Shown here in pieces: positions 23,188 to 33,156 of a stretch of DNA of 64,000 nt; within the stretch, counting starts at the first letter, position 1; each line of letters opens with the position of its first letter. Both the position numbers and the translations under genes were made by a program. The DNA comes from Isoperla grammatica. Taxonomy: Eukaryota > Arthropoda > Insecta > Plecoptera > Perlodidae. A model generated the notes under the pieces. It searched no databases. It was given only the letters and a program-made list of their open reading frames with translations, and was not told the origin of the DNA. The stretch covers positions 2,030,254 through 2,094,253 of the forward strand of contig OX246747.1 in assembly GCA_945910005.1 (NCBI GenBank), written 5' to 3'.

Positions 23188-23426
23188 CTATGGATGTGAC
23201 CCGCGTGGTGGCGGTAGTGGGTATAGGTCACGTGCCGGGCATCACTGCCAACTGGGGCCGCGTGACCAACGCTGACATACCCCCTCTCATGCACATCCCA
23301 CCGCCCTCCAAGTCTTCTGTGCTGATCAAGCTGACGGCCAAGGCCTCCGTACTCGGCCTGGTGGTCTGGCTGGTGGCTCGGTACGCTCCCAGGCCGGACG
23401 TGTCACGCTTCGTGAGGATGCGATGA
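23188..23426 (+). CDS. TRABD: TraB domain-containing protein, last coding exon
   Basis: Acceptor CTGTCTTGTCTGCTTCCAG, then two bases that complete the codon begun at 8715, then 78 residues to TGA at 23424-23426. It contains VVAVVGIGHVPGI followed by NWG, the TraB-family G-x-G-H motif, then a PPPS stretch and a hydrophobic segment (VLGLVVWLVARYA) fitting the C-terminal membrane anchor of TRABD proteins. The C-terminus is short and basic. Codon use is GC-rich compared with the AT-rich transposons next to it, as expected for a host exon. The 5.4-kb hAT-like element ends 51 bp upstream (43 bp after its target-site duplication), so the branch point and polypyrimidine tract must fit in that remnant unless the transposon supplies them. 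Confidence 0.93.
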
Positions 23427-24060
23427 GAGACCTGTCTCCTGTCTGGTGAGCACTTTCACGTTATGGTTCGACGGACATTGGCTAGGTTACCAACACGAGA
23501 GTAGCGACTACACCAATAGTGTTTTAGGAACCATTATCGGTAATTGCTTAAGAAACCTATGTTCCGCAAAGAATCGTATCCAATATTCCCACTGTACCAA
23601 AAATGACCAATCATTTACCAGTCTAGGGATGTAGCGCGCTACTTGTAGCATGCTACTTTTTTCGTGTAGCGCACTATAAAAAAGTAGTGAAATTTAGCTG
23701 TAGCATTTCTGAATCATTTGACACCCATGACAATAGAAATACATTTTGCTACCCGGATAAAGCAGGTACACTAGGCCCGGGTACCCGATATGAATCATTG
23801 TGGGTATTGACATCGCTACCCGAAATGTGTTTTAAAGTGTGTGTGCTCTAACATGGTGTGTTCTTGTCTTGTCTTGCAGAACAGTGACCCTTCCGTTCGG
23901 CGTCCAGCCGTTGAGTCGTCAAGATTACCCGACCAGTCATTGATTCTTAATGTTTGTAAACAATTTTAAAACGTCAAATGTTGATTACTTACAATACATA
24001 CCAGTGTACCTAGTACGTATTTATAATATTTGAAATATACAGTTACTATTTGTGTATGTT
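23427..24060 (+). other. TRABD: TRABD 3'UTR with a spliced intron
   Basis: Nineteen bases after the stop the sequence reads GTCTG then GTGAGC, a strong donor (exon end 23445). A typical acceptor, TTGTCTTGTCTTGCAG, ends at 23880, so the 3'UTR probably continues in a final exon from 23881. The distance from stop to junction is below the usual nonsense-mediated-decay limit. I see no canonical AATAAA before about 24060, so the transcript end is a guess. The 3'UTR intron includes a stretch near 23626-23700 rich in TAGC/GCTAC words that may be another TE scrap. Confidence 0.6.
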
Positions 24061-24498
24061 TGGCTGTGTGTTTCATTTACGCCCATTACGTTCTTCCTGC
24101 TGTAAGATTCCCATTGTGAGTAACATTTTCCCCTTGATGTATATTAGTTAAAAATGTATCAAACATGAAAACAGTCCCATAAGCCACATGTTAAAAGTTT
24201 CCTTGAATCTTATCCAATACAAAGTTTTCTTTGGTTTGTAGAAACCCATGGTATAAGGATATTTGTTGTGTGGGCTGAGTTAAAAATCGGCGGGCTGGGC
24301 TGGCCCACTGTAATGCAGGCATTCACACCACCACTCAGATAACTAATGATCTGACAATCGGCATGTTGACATATATTGTGTAACATTACGTGTCTTGAGA
24401 CAGTTGGAAACACTTAACACCCCCTCATTGACATAATCTTGTAAACCGGACCCACTAAAAATCACACTTCTTGGTAGCAATAATCCCTTGCTTCCTTC
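24061..24498. other. TRABD downstream DNA
   Basis: No gene, RNA or repeat seen apart from the CTTCCTTC target copy at its right end. Confidence 0.5.
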
Positions 24499-25737
24499 CA
24501 GTGTTGGGGCGAGAACTTTTAAAAAGAACGCGTTCCCGAGAACGCGTTCTTTTTTTGTGAACTTTCCAACGAACTTACTCTTTTTTCAAATGAGTGAACT
24601 TGAACTTTCAAAAGTTGTTTTTGAGAACGAACTTTTCAATTTTAGAAAGTTCTTTTGAAAGTTCATTCTGTTCGATGATTGAGCATCTGTCAACGCGCCG
24701 TCGAGGAACACGCGAATCGTTTTCGGTTCTCCTTCAGCTGATTTTAAAAAGCTACCGGCCACCATTCATGGAGTAGAATTACATTCAAGTCTGGCCGTTC
24801 GAACTCTACCCACCACAAGATGTTAGATCACTCGGTCGAGATAAGTGGGTCTGCAAGTGCAAGTGCCCAAATACCAGAAGTAATGCGACACGATAATTGG
24901 GCGGGAGGAAACGACTCTACGTGGAACTCCATTCACTAATCAAAACGCAAGATTGAAACATTTCTAGAGCCAGTGTAAATTCTCAAGAGGAACAGATTTC
25001 TCGGTTGACTAATGGATTTGTTGTTATAGGGTGTTTGTGTCACAATTCTACTACCGTTTCACTTTATCCTAAAATATGGTGTTACTGATCATCAAATCAA
25101 TCATCATTCATCATCAATCATCAAATGATCAATCAACACATCAATAATAAAATGCATAACAATTATTATCAACAATTTTTACCAACTAAAGGGGCCTACT
25201 AGTCTTTGTAAAATAAAACAATAATAGGACGGGCTTAGCCCTGGTAGTTTTAGTGAAGAACAGCACTTTTGTACATACATATACATACACTATCACTAAT
25301 CGCTATCACTATCACTAATTAATCGATACACTAATCGCTATTTTCACATGTCTGTAATAATATAAACTGAATCAACAATACAATTATCCTTCCTTGAAGT
25401 TCTTAAGTTTTTTATTTCTACAATGGTAGGCGCCTATAGCCCTACATCAGACACCTAATGGCTAATGCCAGCATTCAATATCTTACCTTAACATGCATGT
25501 TTTTCTTCCTATTTAAGCCATACAAGGCAATCGATTATTCGCATGACTGTTAATACAATGTGGTGACACTTTTTCACAAAAGAACTTTTAAAAGAACTTA
25601 GTTCATATTTTAGACGAACTTGAACTTTTCAAAATTTTAGGTTTTGAAAAGAACTTGAACTTTATTAAAGTTCATTATTTGAGCTGTGAACTGAACTTTT
25701 AGAAAGTTCATTTAAAAAAAGAACTGCCCCAACACTG
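24499..25737. mobile_element. hAT-type non-autonomous transposon
   Basis: Ends CAGTGTTGGGGC (24499) and GCCCCAACACTG (to 25737), with a perfect 8-bp duplication CTTCCTTC (24491-24498, 25738-25745). Both subterminal regions are made of GAACTTTT/AAAGTTC words in many phases. 1239 bp with no transposase frame. Confidence 0.88.
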
Positions 25738-25745
25738 CTTCCTTC

Positions 25746-26259
25746 CGTGTATAAGATAAACATAATATTATGATTCGTTGTCTGGAACAGTCTACAATTA
25801 ACCCTCTGGAGTCTGGACATTTAAATGTAGTGTGTCTTCATCTTTGAAAGAGTACGGACTCGCGTTGATACGTGCTCTGGCGCGATTGCTTTCTGCATTA
25901 TTAATTTGTTTCCTCTATTGTACCTAATTGCCAAGTATTGTCTTTATAGTGCGTGTTATGTGTTTTTAACATTAATTCATCTAAACTGAATATTAATTAA
26001 ACGTGTTTTCCTAAGTAGGACCTACAGATTTACTTTAATATAACAAGTGATTCAATGAGGCGTTTGACTTGTGACTAACGTTGTGACCCAGTGAAGTGTG
26101 TTCAGTTTTATTTTATTTGTATATTATATAAGATGTTTTATTTACAACACTACAACTATATAGGTATGTAACTCACGATGCGCTTCTATTCGACTAAACC
26201 AAAACATCGTTTTGAAACTGTGCATTTGCATATTTATTTGTAATCTCGCATCAGTCATA
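25746..26259. other. AT-rich DNA, nothing recognised
   Basis: Lies between the hAT element and the THAP-like frame. No supported feature. Confidence 0.4.
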
Positions 26260-26530
26260 ATGGTTTTATGTGCTGTGTTCGGATGTAACAATATAACCAT
26301 AAAACGTGATTCTGTAAGTGCCGGACATCACATATCTTTTCATACGTTCCCTAAGGATGAAAACTTGTGTTCAGTTGGGTTCAATTTTGCAAACGATCCG
26401 ATAAGTTTGATGTAAAACATTCAAGAGTTTGTTCGGAACACTTTGAAGAAGACGCTTTTCATTGGCATTTACAGCACAAGTTTATTCACTATTATTCACA
26501 CTTTTTTCAAGACTCAATTGAGTCTTGTGC
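26260..26530 (+). pseudogene. THAP-type zinc finger fragment, frameshifted
   Basis: From the ATG at 26260: MVLCAVFGCNN, then HHISFHTFPKDENL. After a phase change near 26370-26400 the next part continues CKRSDKFDVKHSRVCSEHFE. Together these give the THAP order C-x4-C ... FP ... C-x2-H-F. Neither phase alone contains the whole domain, so it is a broken copy, or two exons with a tiny unseen intron. THAP domains occur in cellular DNA-binding proteins and in P-element-like transposases, and I cannot tell which. The downstream sequence is interrupted by the MITE at 26550. Confidence 0.6.
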
Positions 26531-26549
26531 TATTGGGTCTGGAAAAAGG

Positions 26550-26926
26550 CAAGGTCACCTTGATCTCCGCCTGGCGGAGGCTCGTCGAACTCCCAAGTTA
26601 GGTCGTCGCAAGGGAACCAAAAACGCCATTTTGTATTCCACTAAAACAACTGTTATAACAATTAAATACACTTTCTAGATCATGTAAACAATACTTAAAA
26701 CACGTAAAAGATACATTTCGATAGAATATATAATGATTGAAGGTCTTAAAATATGACGATTTTTCCCTTTTGGAAGGTAATTTCATTTGACAGTTCACTT
26801 CATTTGTTTTCTTTCACATTTCTCCCATTTGAATAACATGTGATTTTTAACATTGTGGAACGGACTGCAACGACCTAACTTGGGAGTTCGACGAGCCTCC
26901 GCTAGGCGGAGATCAAGTTGCCCTTG
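26550..26926. mobile_element. hAT-type MITE with about 60-bp inverted arms
   Basis: Begins CAAGGTCACCTTGATC and ends GATCAAGTTGCCCTTG. The inverted similarity runs about 60 bp inward (through CTCCGCC, CGTCGAACTCCCAAGTTAGG). A perfect 8-bp duplication GAAAAAGG flanks it (26542-26549, 26927-26934). 377 bp, no coding potential; the frames inside are palindromic by-products. Confidence 0.85.
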
Positions 26927-27028
26927 GAAAAAGGTTTGTATGTTCTTGTTGTGAAATGTATTTGGATTGTTGGAAGAAAAGAAGGAACAGTGGTAAGTAA
27001 ACAACAGCTGATTTTCAAAAGGTATTTT

Positions 27029-28091
27029 GTAGTAGAAGAGCAAAAGGTCTCGTGCGCCTTTCGTGAAAGAGTATGCGCGGTAAACAGTATTTTGTTATGG
27101 CATACTATACAAGTATTTAGCACCTACCTGGCACATCCTGGCACGCTGCAGAGGGCGCCAGGAGCGTCGTGACGTCATAGACACGTTTTAATTAATAACG
27201 TTTGAACTTTAAACGGTTCATGTCACAGAAAATATCAAGGGAACAATATTGTAGAGAATTCAAAGCAAATCGATTGATATCTACCAATAGGGTAATTATG
27301 TAATATTTAAGGGAGATATTGCTAAAAAATAATAATAATTAGATGTGTATACGAAATGCAGTGCAACTCTCATCGTAATATTTATTTATTACTATTTTGG
27401 AGTTATAATTGTATCGCTGTGAAGGACTTAATAGTCATAGTGATCCCAACATACCCAATACCCATGGATATCTGTTATTTAACAATAATAATAATTATTA
27501 TTATTTTTATACTACTATTCATAGATTGATTAGTAAAAATCAAATTTGCTAGAAGTTCCCTTCTTCTTCATCATCATTGTCTTCATCCCATCTCCCATGT
27601 TAATTGTATTCAAGCACTCATGTTCCTCGTCTTCAGTAGAGCAGCCACAAAGCTCGGTGCACCTCATGTTATTTGCTTTTCAGCTGCATCTTGACGCACA
27701 CCTTGATTTTAAGCAGTTGCACTTAACTAGTTGAATGACGGCAGCCGGTGCAGGTTCGAGGGTTGTCATGACTGCCATATACTCGTTGTTCTCAAGTAGC
27801 CGTCCGTAGTCTTCGGGTAATAAGTTGATAGAGTTGGCAACCTGGTCATTATGCCACACCCAGCATTGATGGTGAGTACTCAGTATGCTTGGAGAAGTGC
27901 GGCTTTGGTGGGTGGAAGTTTATTTGCTTGGCAAGACATTGTGTGAAACATGCTTCATCGGAGCTCAGACACTGAGCTCAGTTTAGAGAATGGAGAATAC
28001 AGTTTGCAAACAAACTTCTCTAGACCACTTGTCACGGAGTCTTTTAGAGCAACAGTTGAATCTATCGTGAAATGCTGAAAATATTTCACAG
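27029..28091 (-). mobile_element. Truncated copy of the CXC-protein element
   Basis: Starts with GTAGAAGAGCAAAAGG and follows the same order as the left arm at 60528-62056: one 150-bp subrepeat with GGGCGCCAGGAGCGTCGTGA, an AT-rich stretch with a TAATAATAATAATT palindrome, then the CXC protein tail in antisense and the block ending CTGAAAATATTTCA. It has one subrepeat instead of four and breaks off at the same internal point as the inverted repeat at 62731. Confidence 0.75.
27545..27890 (-). pseudogene. CXC-domain protein tail, degraded
   Basis: Antisense copy of the tail at 61495-61806. It keeps the LVKCNCLKS and TELCGC cysteine motifs but has indels in the acidic tail and near its start, so no continuous frame survives. 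Confidence 0.6.
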
Positions 28092-28273
28092 TTGCGAGAC
28101 ATTTCTAGTTGCAAACTACTAATATGTTTGAGCGAGAAAATAAATAGTACTTAATATATAAATTATGAAAACTTTTTAAAACACATGAATACTAAAGTTT
28201 TTTTTCCCATTACAAGACATTTTTATTCGAGAATCACTCGTGTGAGGACAAATATTTGTGGTTATAATGTAGT

Positions 28274-28557
28274 GGTCAGTTAGGGTACCCGGGTAGACGT
28301 CCACCCGGGTCCTTTTCAAAACCTGGATACTTTTTTTTTAATAACCTGAAGTGTTTATCAGGATATTAGTCATTAATCTTTATTATTAATTGACAATTGT
28401 TCCTTCTATTATAGGCCTACTTTCTTTGTTTTGACTTCCGACATCACTTCGAATACCCATCCACAAATAACAAAAATTAGCCAAACCTTTTTTGTTGTTG
28501 GTATACCCGGGTAATAACATGGGTACCCGATTTAAAAATTGATTACCCGAACTGACC
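28274..28557. mobile_element. Possible small MITE with ACCCGGGT-rich ends
   Basis: Inverted ends GGTCAGTTAGGGTA and TACCCGAACTGACC enclose 284 bp with several TACCCGGGTA palindromes. No matching target duplication was found. Confidence 0.4.
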
Positions 28558-29102
28558 TCGTGAATGCTTTTTTCACAAGATTCCTCAAAAATGATCTTTA
28601 TGAATTTTTGAAACTTTGATGTTCGTTTTGAGTCCTGTGTTGCCATTTTATGCGCACAAAATTATGCCATTCTACCATTTTAAGCAAAATTTATCAATTG
28701 ATGTTTATTCACAAAATTAAGCACAAAAATCTCGTTTTTCTAGGCAACGTGCAAAAGAAATTGTTCTATTATTCGTCAACTTGGTTCCACGGATATTCCC
28801 AATTTCCAATTTGGCATAAATAATAACTGTAGACTAGAAAGAGTGAAAGACACTTGCTGAAGTATCAACCCCAGCCAGGACTCAAACTCAAACCCAGGCT
28901 TAATCATTCAACAACAGGTTTGGGTAATAAAAAGCCAGCCTGTATAATTTGACATCCATTTTCCTATTCTATGCAGTTCTGTAGCAGACGAGTTACATGA
29001 CAATCAACATCTGTTTTTTTAAATAATATTACGTTGTTTAATATTTAATAATATTAATATCACCTTAACGTTAAAGTTAACCATAAAGTGTAGAAACATT
29101 TC
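28558..29102. other. Noncoding AT-rich DNA
   Basis: Nothing recognised apart from short AT repeats near 29030-29060. Confidence 0.4.
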
Positions 29103-31668
29103 CTGCCGCCTCCCTCATCGTGTAATGAAGCATGCATCAATAATGCATGTACTGCATGCATGCATGTGTGGTGCGACAATACAACATACTGGATCATATT
29201 GTTGCAGGAACGCCTTACTACGCTGTAGCAGGTACGCTTTACTACGCTGTTGCAGGTACGCTTTACTACGCTGTAGCAGGTACGCTTTACTACACTGTTG
29301 CAGGTACGCTTTACTACGCTGTAGCAGGTACACTTTACTACGCTGTTGCAGGTACGCTTTACTACGCTGTTGCAGGTACGCTTTACTACGCTGTTGCAGG
29401 TACGCTTTACTACGCTGTTGCAGGTACGCTTTACTACGCTGTTGCAGGTACGCTTTACTACGCTGTTGCAGGTACGCTTTACTACACTGTTGCAGGTACG
29501 CTTTACTACGCTGTAGCAGGTACGCTTTACTACGCTGTAGCAGGTACGCTTTACTACGCTGTAGCAGGTACGCTTTACTACGCTGTGCAGGTACGCTTTA
29601 CTACGCTGTAGCAGGTACGCTTTACTACGCTGTTGCAGGTACGCTTTACTACGCTGTGCAGGTACGCTTTACTACGCTGTAGCAGGTACGCTTTACTACG
29701 CTGTAGCAGGTACGCTTTACTACGCTGTTGCAGGTACGCTTTACTACGCTGTTGCAGGTACGCCTTACTACACTGTTGCAGGTACGCTTTACTACACTGT
29801 TGCAGCAACGCTTTACTACACTGTTGCGGGTACGCTTTACTACGCTGTTGCAGGTACGCTTTACTACACTGTTGCAGGTACGCTTTACTACGCTGTTGCA
29901 GCAACGCTTTACTACACTGTTGCGGGTACGCTTTACTACGCTGTTGCAGGTACGCTTTACTACGCTGTAGCAGGTACGCTTTACTACGCTGTAGCAGGTA
30001 CGCTTTACTACGCTGTAGCAGGTACGCTTTACTACGCTGTTGCAGGTACGCTTTACTACGCTGTTGCAGGTACGCTTTACTACACTGTTGCAGGTACGCT
30101 TTACTACACTGTTGCAGATACGCTTTACTACACTGTTGCAGGTACGCTTTACTACACTGTTGCAGGTACGCTTTACTACGCTGTTGCAGGTACGCTTTAC
30201 TACGCTGTTGCAGGTACGCTTTACTCTTACTACGCTGTTGCAGGTACGCTTTACTACACTGTTGCAGGTACGCATTACTACACTGTTGCAGGTACGCTTT
30301 ACTACGCTGTTGCAGGTACGCTTTACTACACTGTTGCAGGTACGCTTTACTACGCTGTTGCAGGTACGCTTTACTACGCTGTTGCAGGTACGCTTTACTG
30401 CACTGTTGCAGGTACGCTTTACTACGCTGTTGCAGGTACGCTTTACTGCACTGTTGCAGGTACGCTTTACTACGCTGTAGCAGGTACGCCTTACTACACT
30501 GTTGCAGGTACGCTTTACTGCACTGTTGCAGGTACGCTTTACTACACTGTTGCAGGTACGCTTTACTGCACTGTTGCAGGTACGCTTTACTACGCTGTAG
30601 CAGGTACGCCTTACTACACTGTTGCAGGTACGCTTTACTACACTGTTGCAGCAACGCTTTACTACACTGTTGCGGGTACGCTTTACTACGCTGTTGCAGG
30701 TACGCTTTACTACGCTGTTGCAGAAACGCTTTACTACACTGTTGCGGGTACGCTTTACTACGCTGTTGCAGGTACTCTTTACTACACTGTTGCAGATACG
30801 CTTTACTACACTGTTGCAGGTACGCTTTACTACACTGTTGCGGGTACGCTTTACTACGCTGTTGCAGGTACTCTTTACTACACTGTTGCAGATACGCTTT
30901 ACTACACTGTTGCAGGTACGCTTTACTACACTGTTGCAGGTACGCTTTACTACGCTGTTGCAGCAACGCTTTACTACGCTGTTGCAGGTACGCCTTACTA
31001 CACTGTTGCAGCAACGCTTTACTACACTGTTGCGGGTACGCTTTACTACGCTGTTGCAGGTACGCTTTACTACACTGTTGCAGGTACGCTTTACTACGCT
31101 GTTGCAGCAACGCTTTACTACACTGTTGCGGGTACGCTTTACTACGCTGTTGCAGGTACGCTTTACTACACTGTTGCAGCAACGCTTTACTACACTGTTG
31201 CGGGTACGCTTTACTACGCTGTTGCAGGTACGCTTTACTACACTGTTGCAGGTACGCTTTACTACACTGTTGCAGGTACGCTTTACTACACTGTTGCAGG
31301 TACGCCTTACTACGCTGTTGCAGGTACGCTTTACTACACTGTTGCAGGTACGCTTTACTACACTGTTGCAGGTACGCTTTACTACGCTGTTGCAGGTACG
31401 CTTTACTACGCTGTTGCAGGTACGCTTTACTACACTGTTGCAGGTACGCTTTACTACGCTGTTGCAGGTACGCTTTACTACACTGTTGCAGGTACGCTTT
31501 ACTACGCTGTTGCAGGTACGCTTTACTACACTGTTGCAGGTACGCTTTACTACGCTGTTGCAGGTACTCTTTACTACACTGTTGCAGGTACACTTTACTA
31601 CGCTGTGCAGGTACGCTTTACTACGCTGTTGCAGGTACGCTTTACTACACTCTATGAGGGAGGCGGCA
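29103..31668. mobile_element. Inverted-repeat element carrying a 24-bp minisatellite
   Basis: TGCCGCCTCCCTCAT (29103-29117) and ATGAGGGAGGCGGCA (31654-31668) are a perfect 15-bp inverted pair at the two edges of the minisatellite. Non-autonomous DNA elements with an internal tandem array are known in invertebrates. Here the match is short and no target duplication is clear, so the assignment is an inference. Confidence 0.5.
29201..31653. repeat. 24-bp minisatellite, about 102 copies
   Basis: Unit GGTACGCTTTACTACGCTGT plus TGCA, with variants at fixed positions (CGCTG/CACTG, TTGCAG/TAGCAG, GGTACG/GCAACG). A few units are 23 bp and one has an extra six bases near 30220. Because 24 is divisible by three, several phases stay open for about 670 codons on both strands. 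These give strings such as QQRSKAYL and CCRYALLR, which I regard as noncoding. Each unit contains TTGCAG followed by GTAC, acceptor- and donor-like words back to back. Confidence 0.97.
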
Positions 31669-32345
31669 AATAAAAATGTTATTTTGCACATTTATCTACA
31701 TTGAATGTTTTTAAACCTTTTTTTGGAGTAAAAACATGAATATAATCATATGAGACTGAGAGAGAGAGAGTTAAACAAAAGTCTGGATTTAACAAAGTAG
31801 TTTCGATACATCGTAAACAAAAATACATAGAGAATGAGTTTGTTTAACAATGTAAAAATAACCTCCCTTCAACTGGACTGTGCGGCGAGCTCCCTGCTCA
31901 TGGTCAAAAACTGCGCCGCTCCAAATAAACCGGTTTTAGTTGTATTTTGAGTATTGGAAAAGTGACGAGTGTCAGGAATTTAGATCGTAAGAACTTAAAA
32001 CTGGGATAACAAAATTTCAAATATTGTGATCATTACGGTTGTTATTAGTTAAGTGGCGGCCCAAACGAAAAACTGTAGTGAAGGCAACATTTAAATTTTG
32101 CTAACCCGGATTTTAGGTCTTACAAAAATGCATTCCCAACATTTGAGGTGTTTTGAATAATGTGTAGCCTTCTAAAAATATAACAAAAAAACTTTTTTTG
32201 CAGTGAGACTACCAGTTGCCGTTAATTGTTCGTATTCGGACCTACGGAGGTTCACCAAACTTCACCAAGCGTCCCTGACCAACCACATCTGAAGAGTTTG
32301 TCAACAGATCTTCCCATTGAATCGTCAATCTCTCGTCCCGAGGGT
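31669..32345. other. Noncoding DNA, nothing recognised
   Basis: No supported gene or RNA. It could contain the end of the TLDc gene 3'UTR, but no clear polyadenylation signal was found on the minus strand. Confidence 0.4.
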
Positions 32346-32775
32346 GGCGGTGATACGCCCACGGCTATAACTCATAGATATACACCCACGGCTATACGCC
32401 CACGGCTATACGCCCTCGGCTATAACCCACAGCTATACGCCCACAGCTATACGCCCACGGCTATAACTCATAGGTATACACCCACGGCTATAACTCATAG
32501 ATATTCATCCACGGCTATAATTCATAGATATACGCCCACGGCAATAACTCATAGATATACACCCACGGCTATAACTCATAGATATACACCCACGGCTATA
32601 CGCCCACAGCTATAACTCATAGATATACACCCACGGCTATACGCCCTCGGCTATAACTCATAGATAAACACCCAGGCTATACGCCCACAGCTATAACTCA
32701 TAGATATACACCCACGGCTATACGCCCACAGCTATAACTCATAGATATACACCCACGACTATACGCCCATAGCTA
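32346..32775. repeat. Degenerate CACGGCTATA/AACTCATAGATATA repeats
   Basis: Mixed short units (ACGCCCACGGCTAT, ACTCATAGATATACACCC) in irregular order. They merge into the 13-bp array on the right. Confidence 0.85.
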
Positions 32776-33012
32776 TACACCAACGCTATACACCAACGCT
32801 ATACACCAACGCTATACACCAACGCTATACACCAACGCTATACACCAACGCTATACACCAACGCTATACACCAACGCTATACACCAACGCTATACACCAA
32901 CGCTATACACCAACGCTATACACCAACGCTATACACCAACGCTATACACCAACGCTATACACCAACGCTATACACCAACGCTATACACCAACGCTATACA
33001 CCAACGCTATAC
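32776..33012. repeat. 13-bp minisatellite, about 18 copies
   Basis: Near-perfect GCTATACACCAAC units, directly downstream (minus strand) of the TLDc stop codon, so probably transcribed as 3'UTR. Confidence 0.95.
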
Positions 33013-33020
33013 GCCCATAG

Positions 33021-33156
33021 CTATACGAACTCCCAACACTCTAACGTGAGTATATGAAAGTCCTCATGCGATGAAAGGCGCTCGTTGTCGAATGTCTTGC
33101 AGGGCTCAGTTCTCCCCTTATCGAGGTCTTGGTCCACCCACAGGCCGCACTTTCCG
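33021..33156 (-). CDS. TLDc domain protein, final coding exon
   Basis: The minus strand has acceptor GTCTGTGTTGCAG ending at 33157, then 136 bp to TAG at 33023-33021. The one leading base completes the codon split at 35925. It encodes GKCGLWVDQDLDKGRTEPCK, then TFDNERLSSHEDFHI and a terminal ECWEFV. This is the C-terminal third of a TLDc domain (GLW-x-D-x-D...G.S..C.TF.N..LS..EDF.I...E.W.F), ending exactly where TLDc proteins such as OXR1, NCOA7 and TLDC2 end. TLDc proteins bind V-ATPase and act in oxidative-stress defence; that is family knowledge. Confidence 0.92.

Noticed and set aside
26598..27043. Overlapping frames around the 26.5-26.9 kb MITE
   Set aside because: They read the same inverted arm (QLDLRLAEARRTPKLGR) from both ends, a palindrome artefact.
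29147..31704. Frames of 150-680 codons on both strands over the 24-bp array as real repetitive proteins
   Set aside because: Unit length is divisible by three and lacks stops in several phases at once; no start context, splice sites or biased substitution pattern favours one frame.
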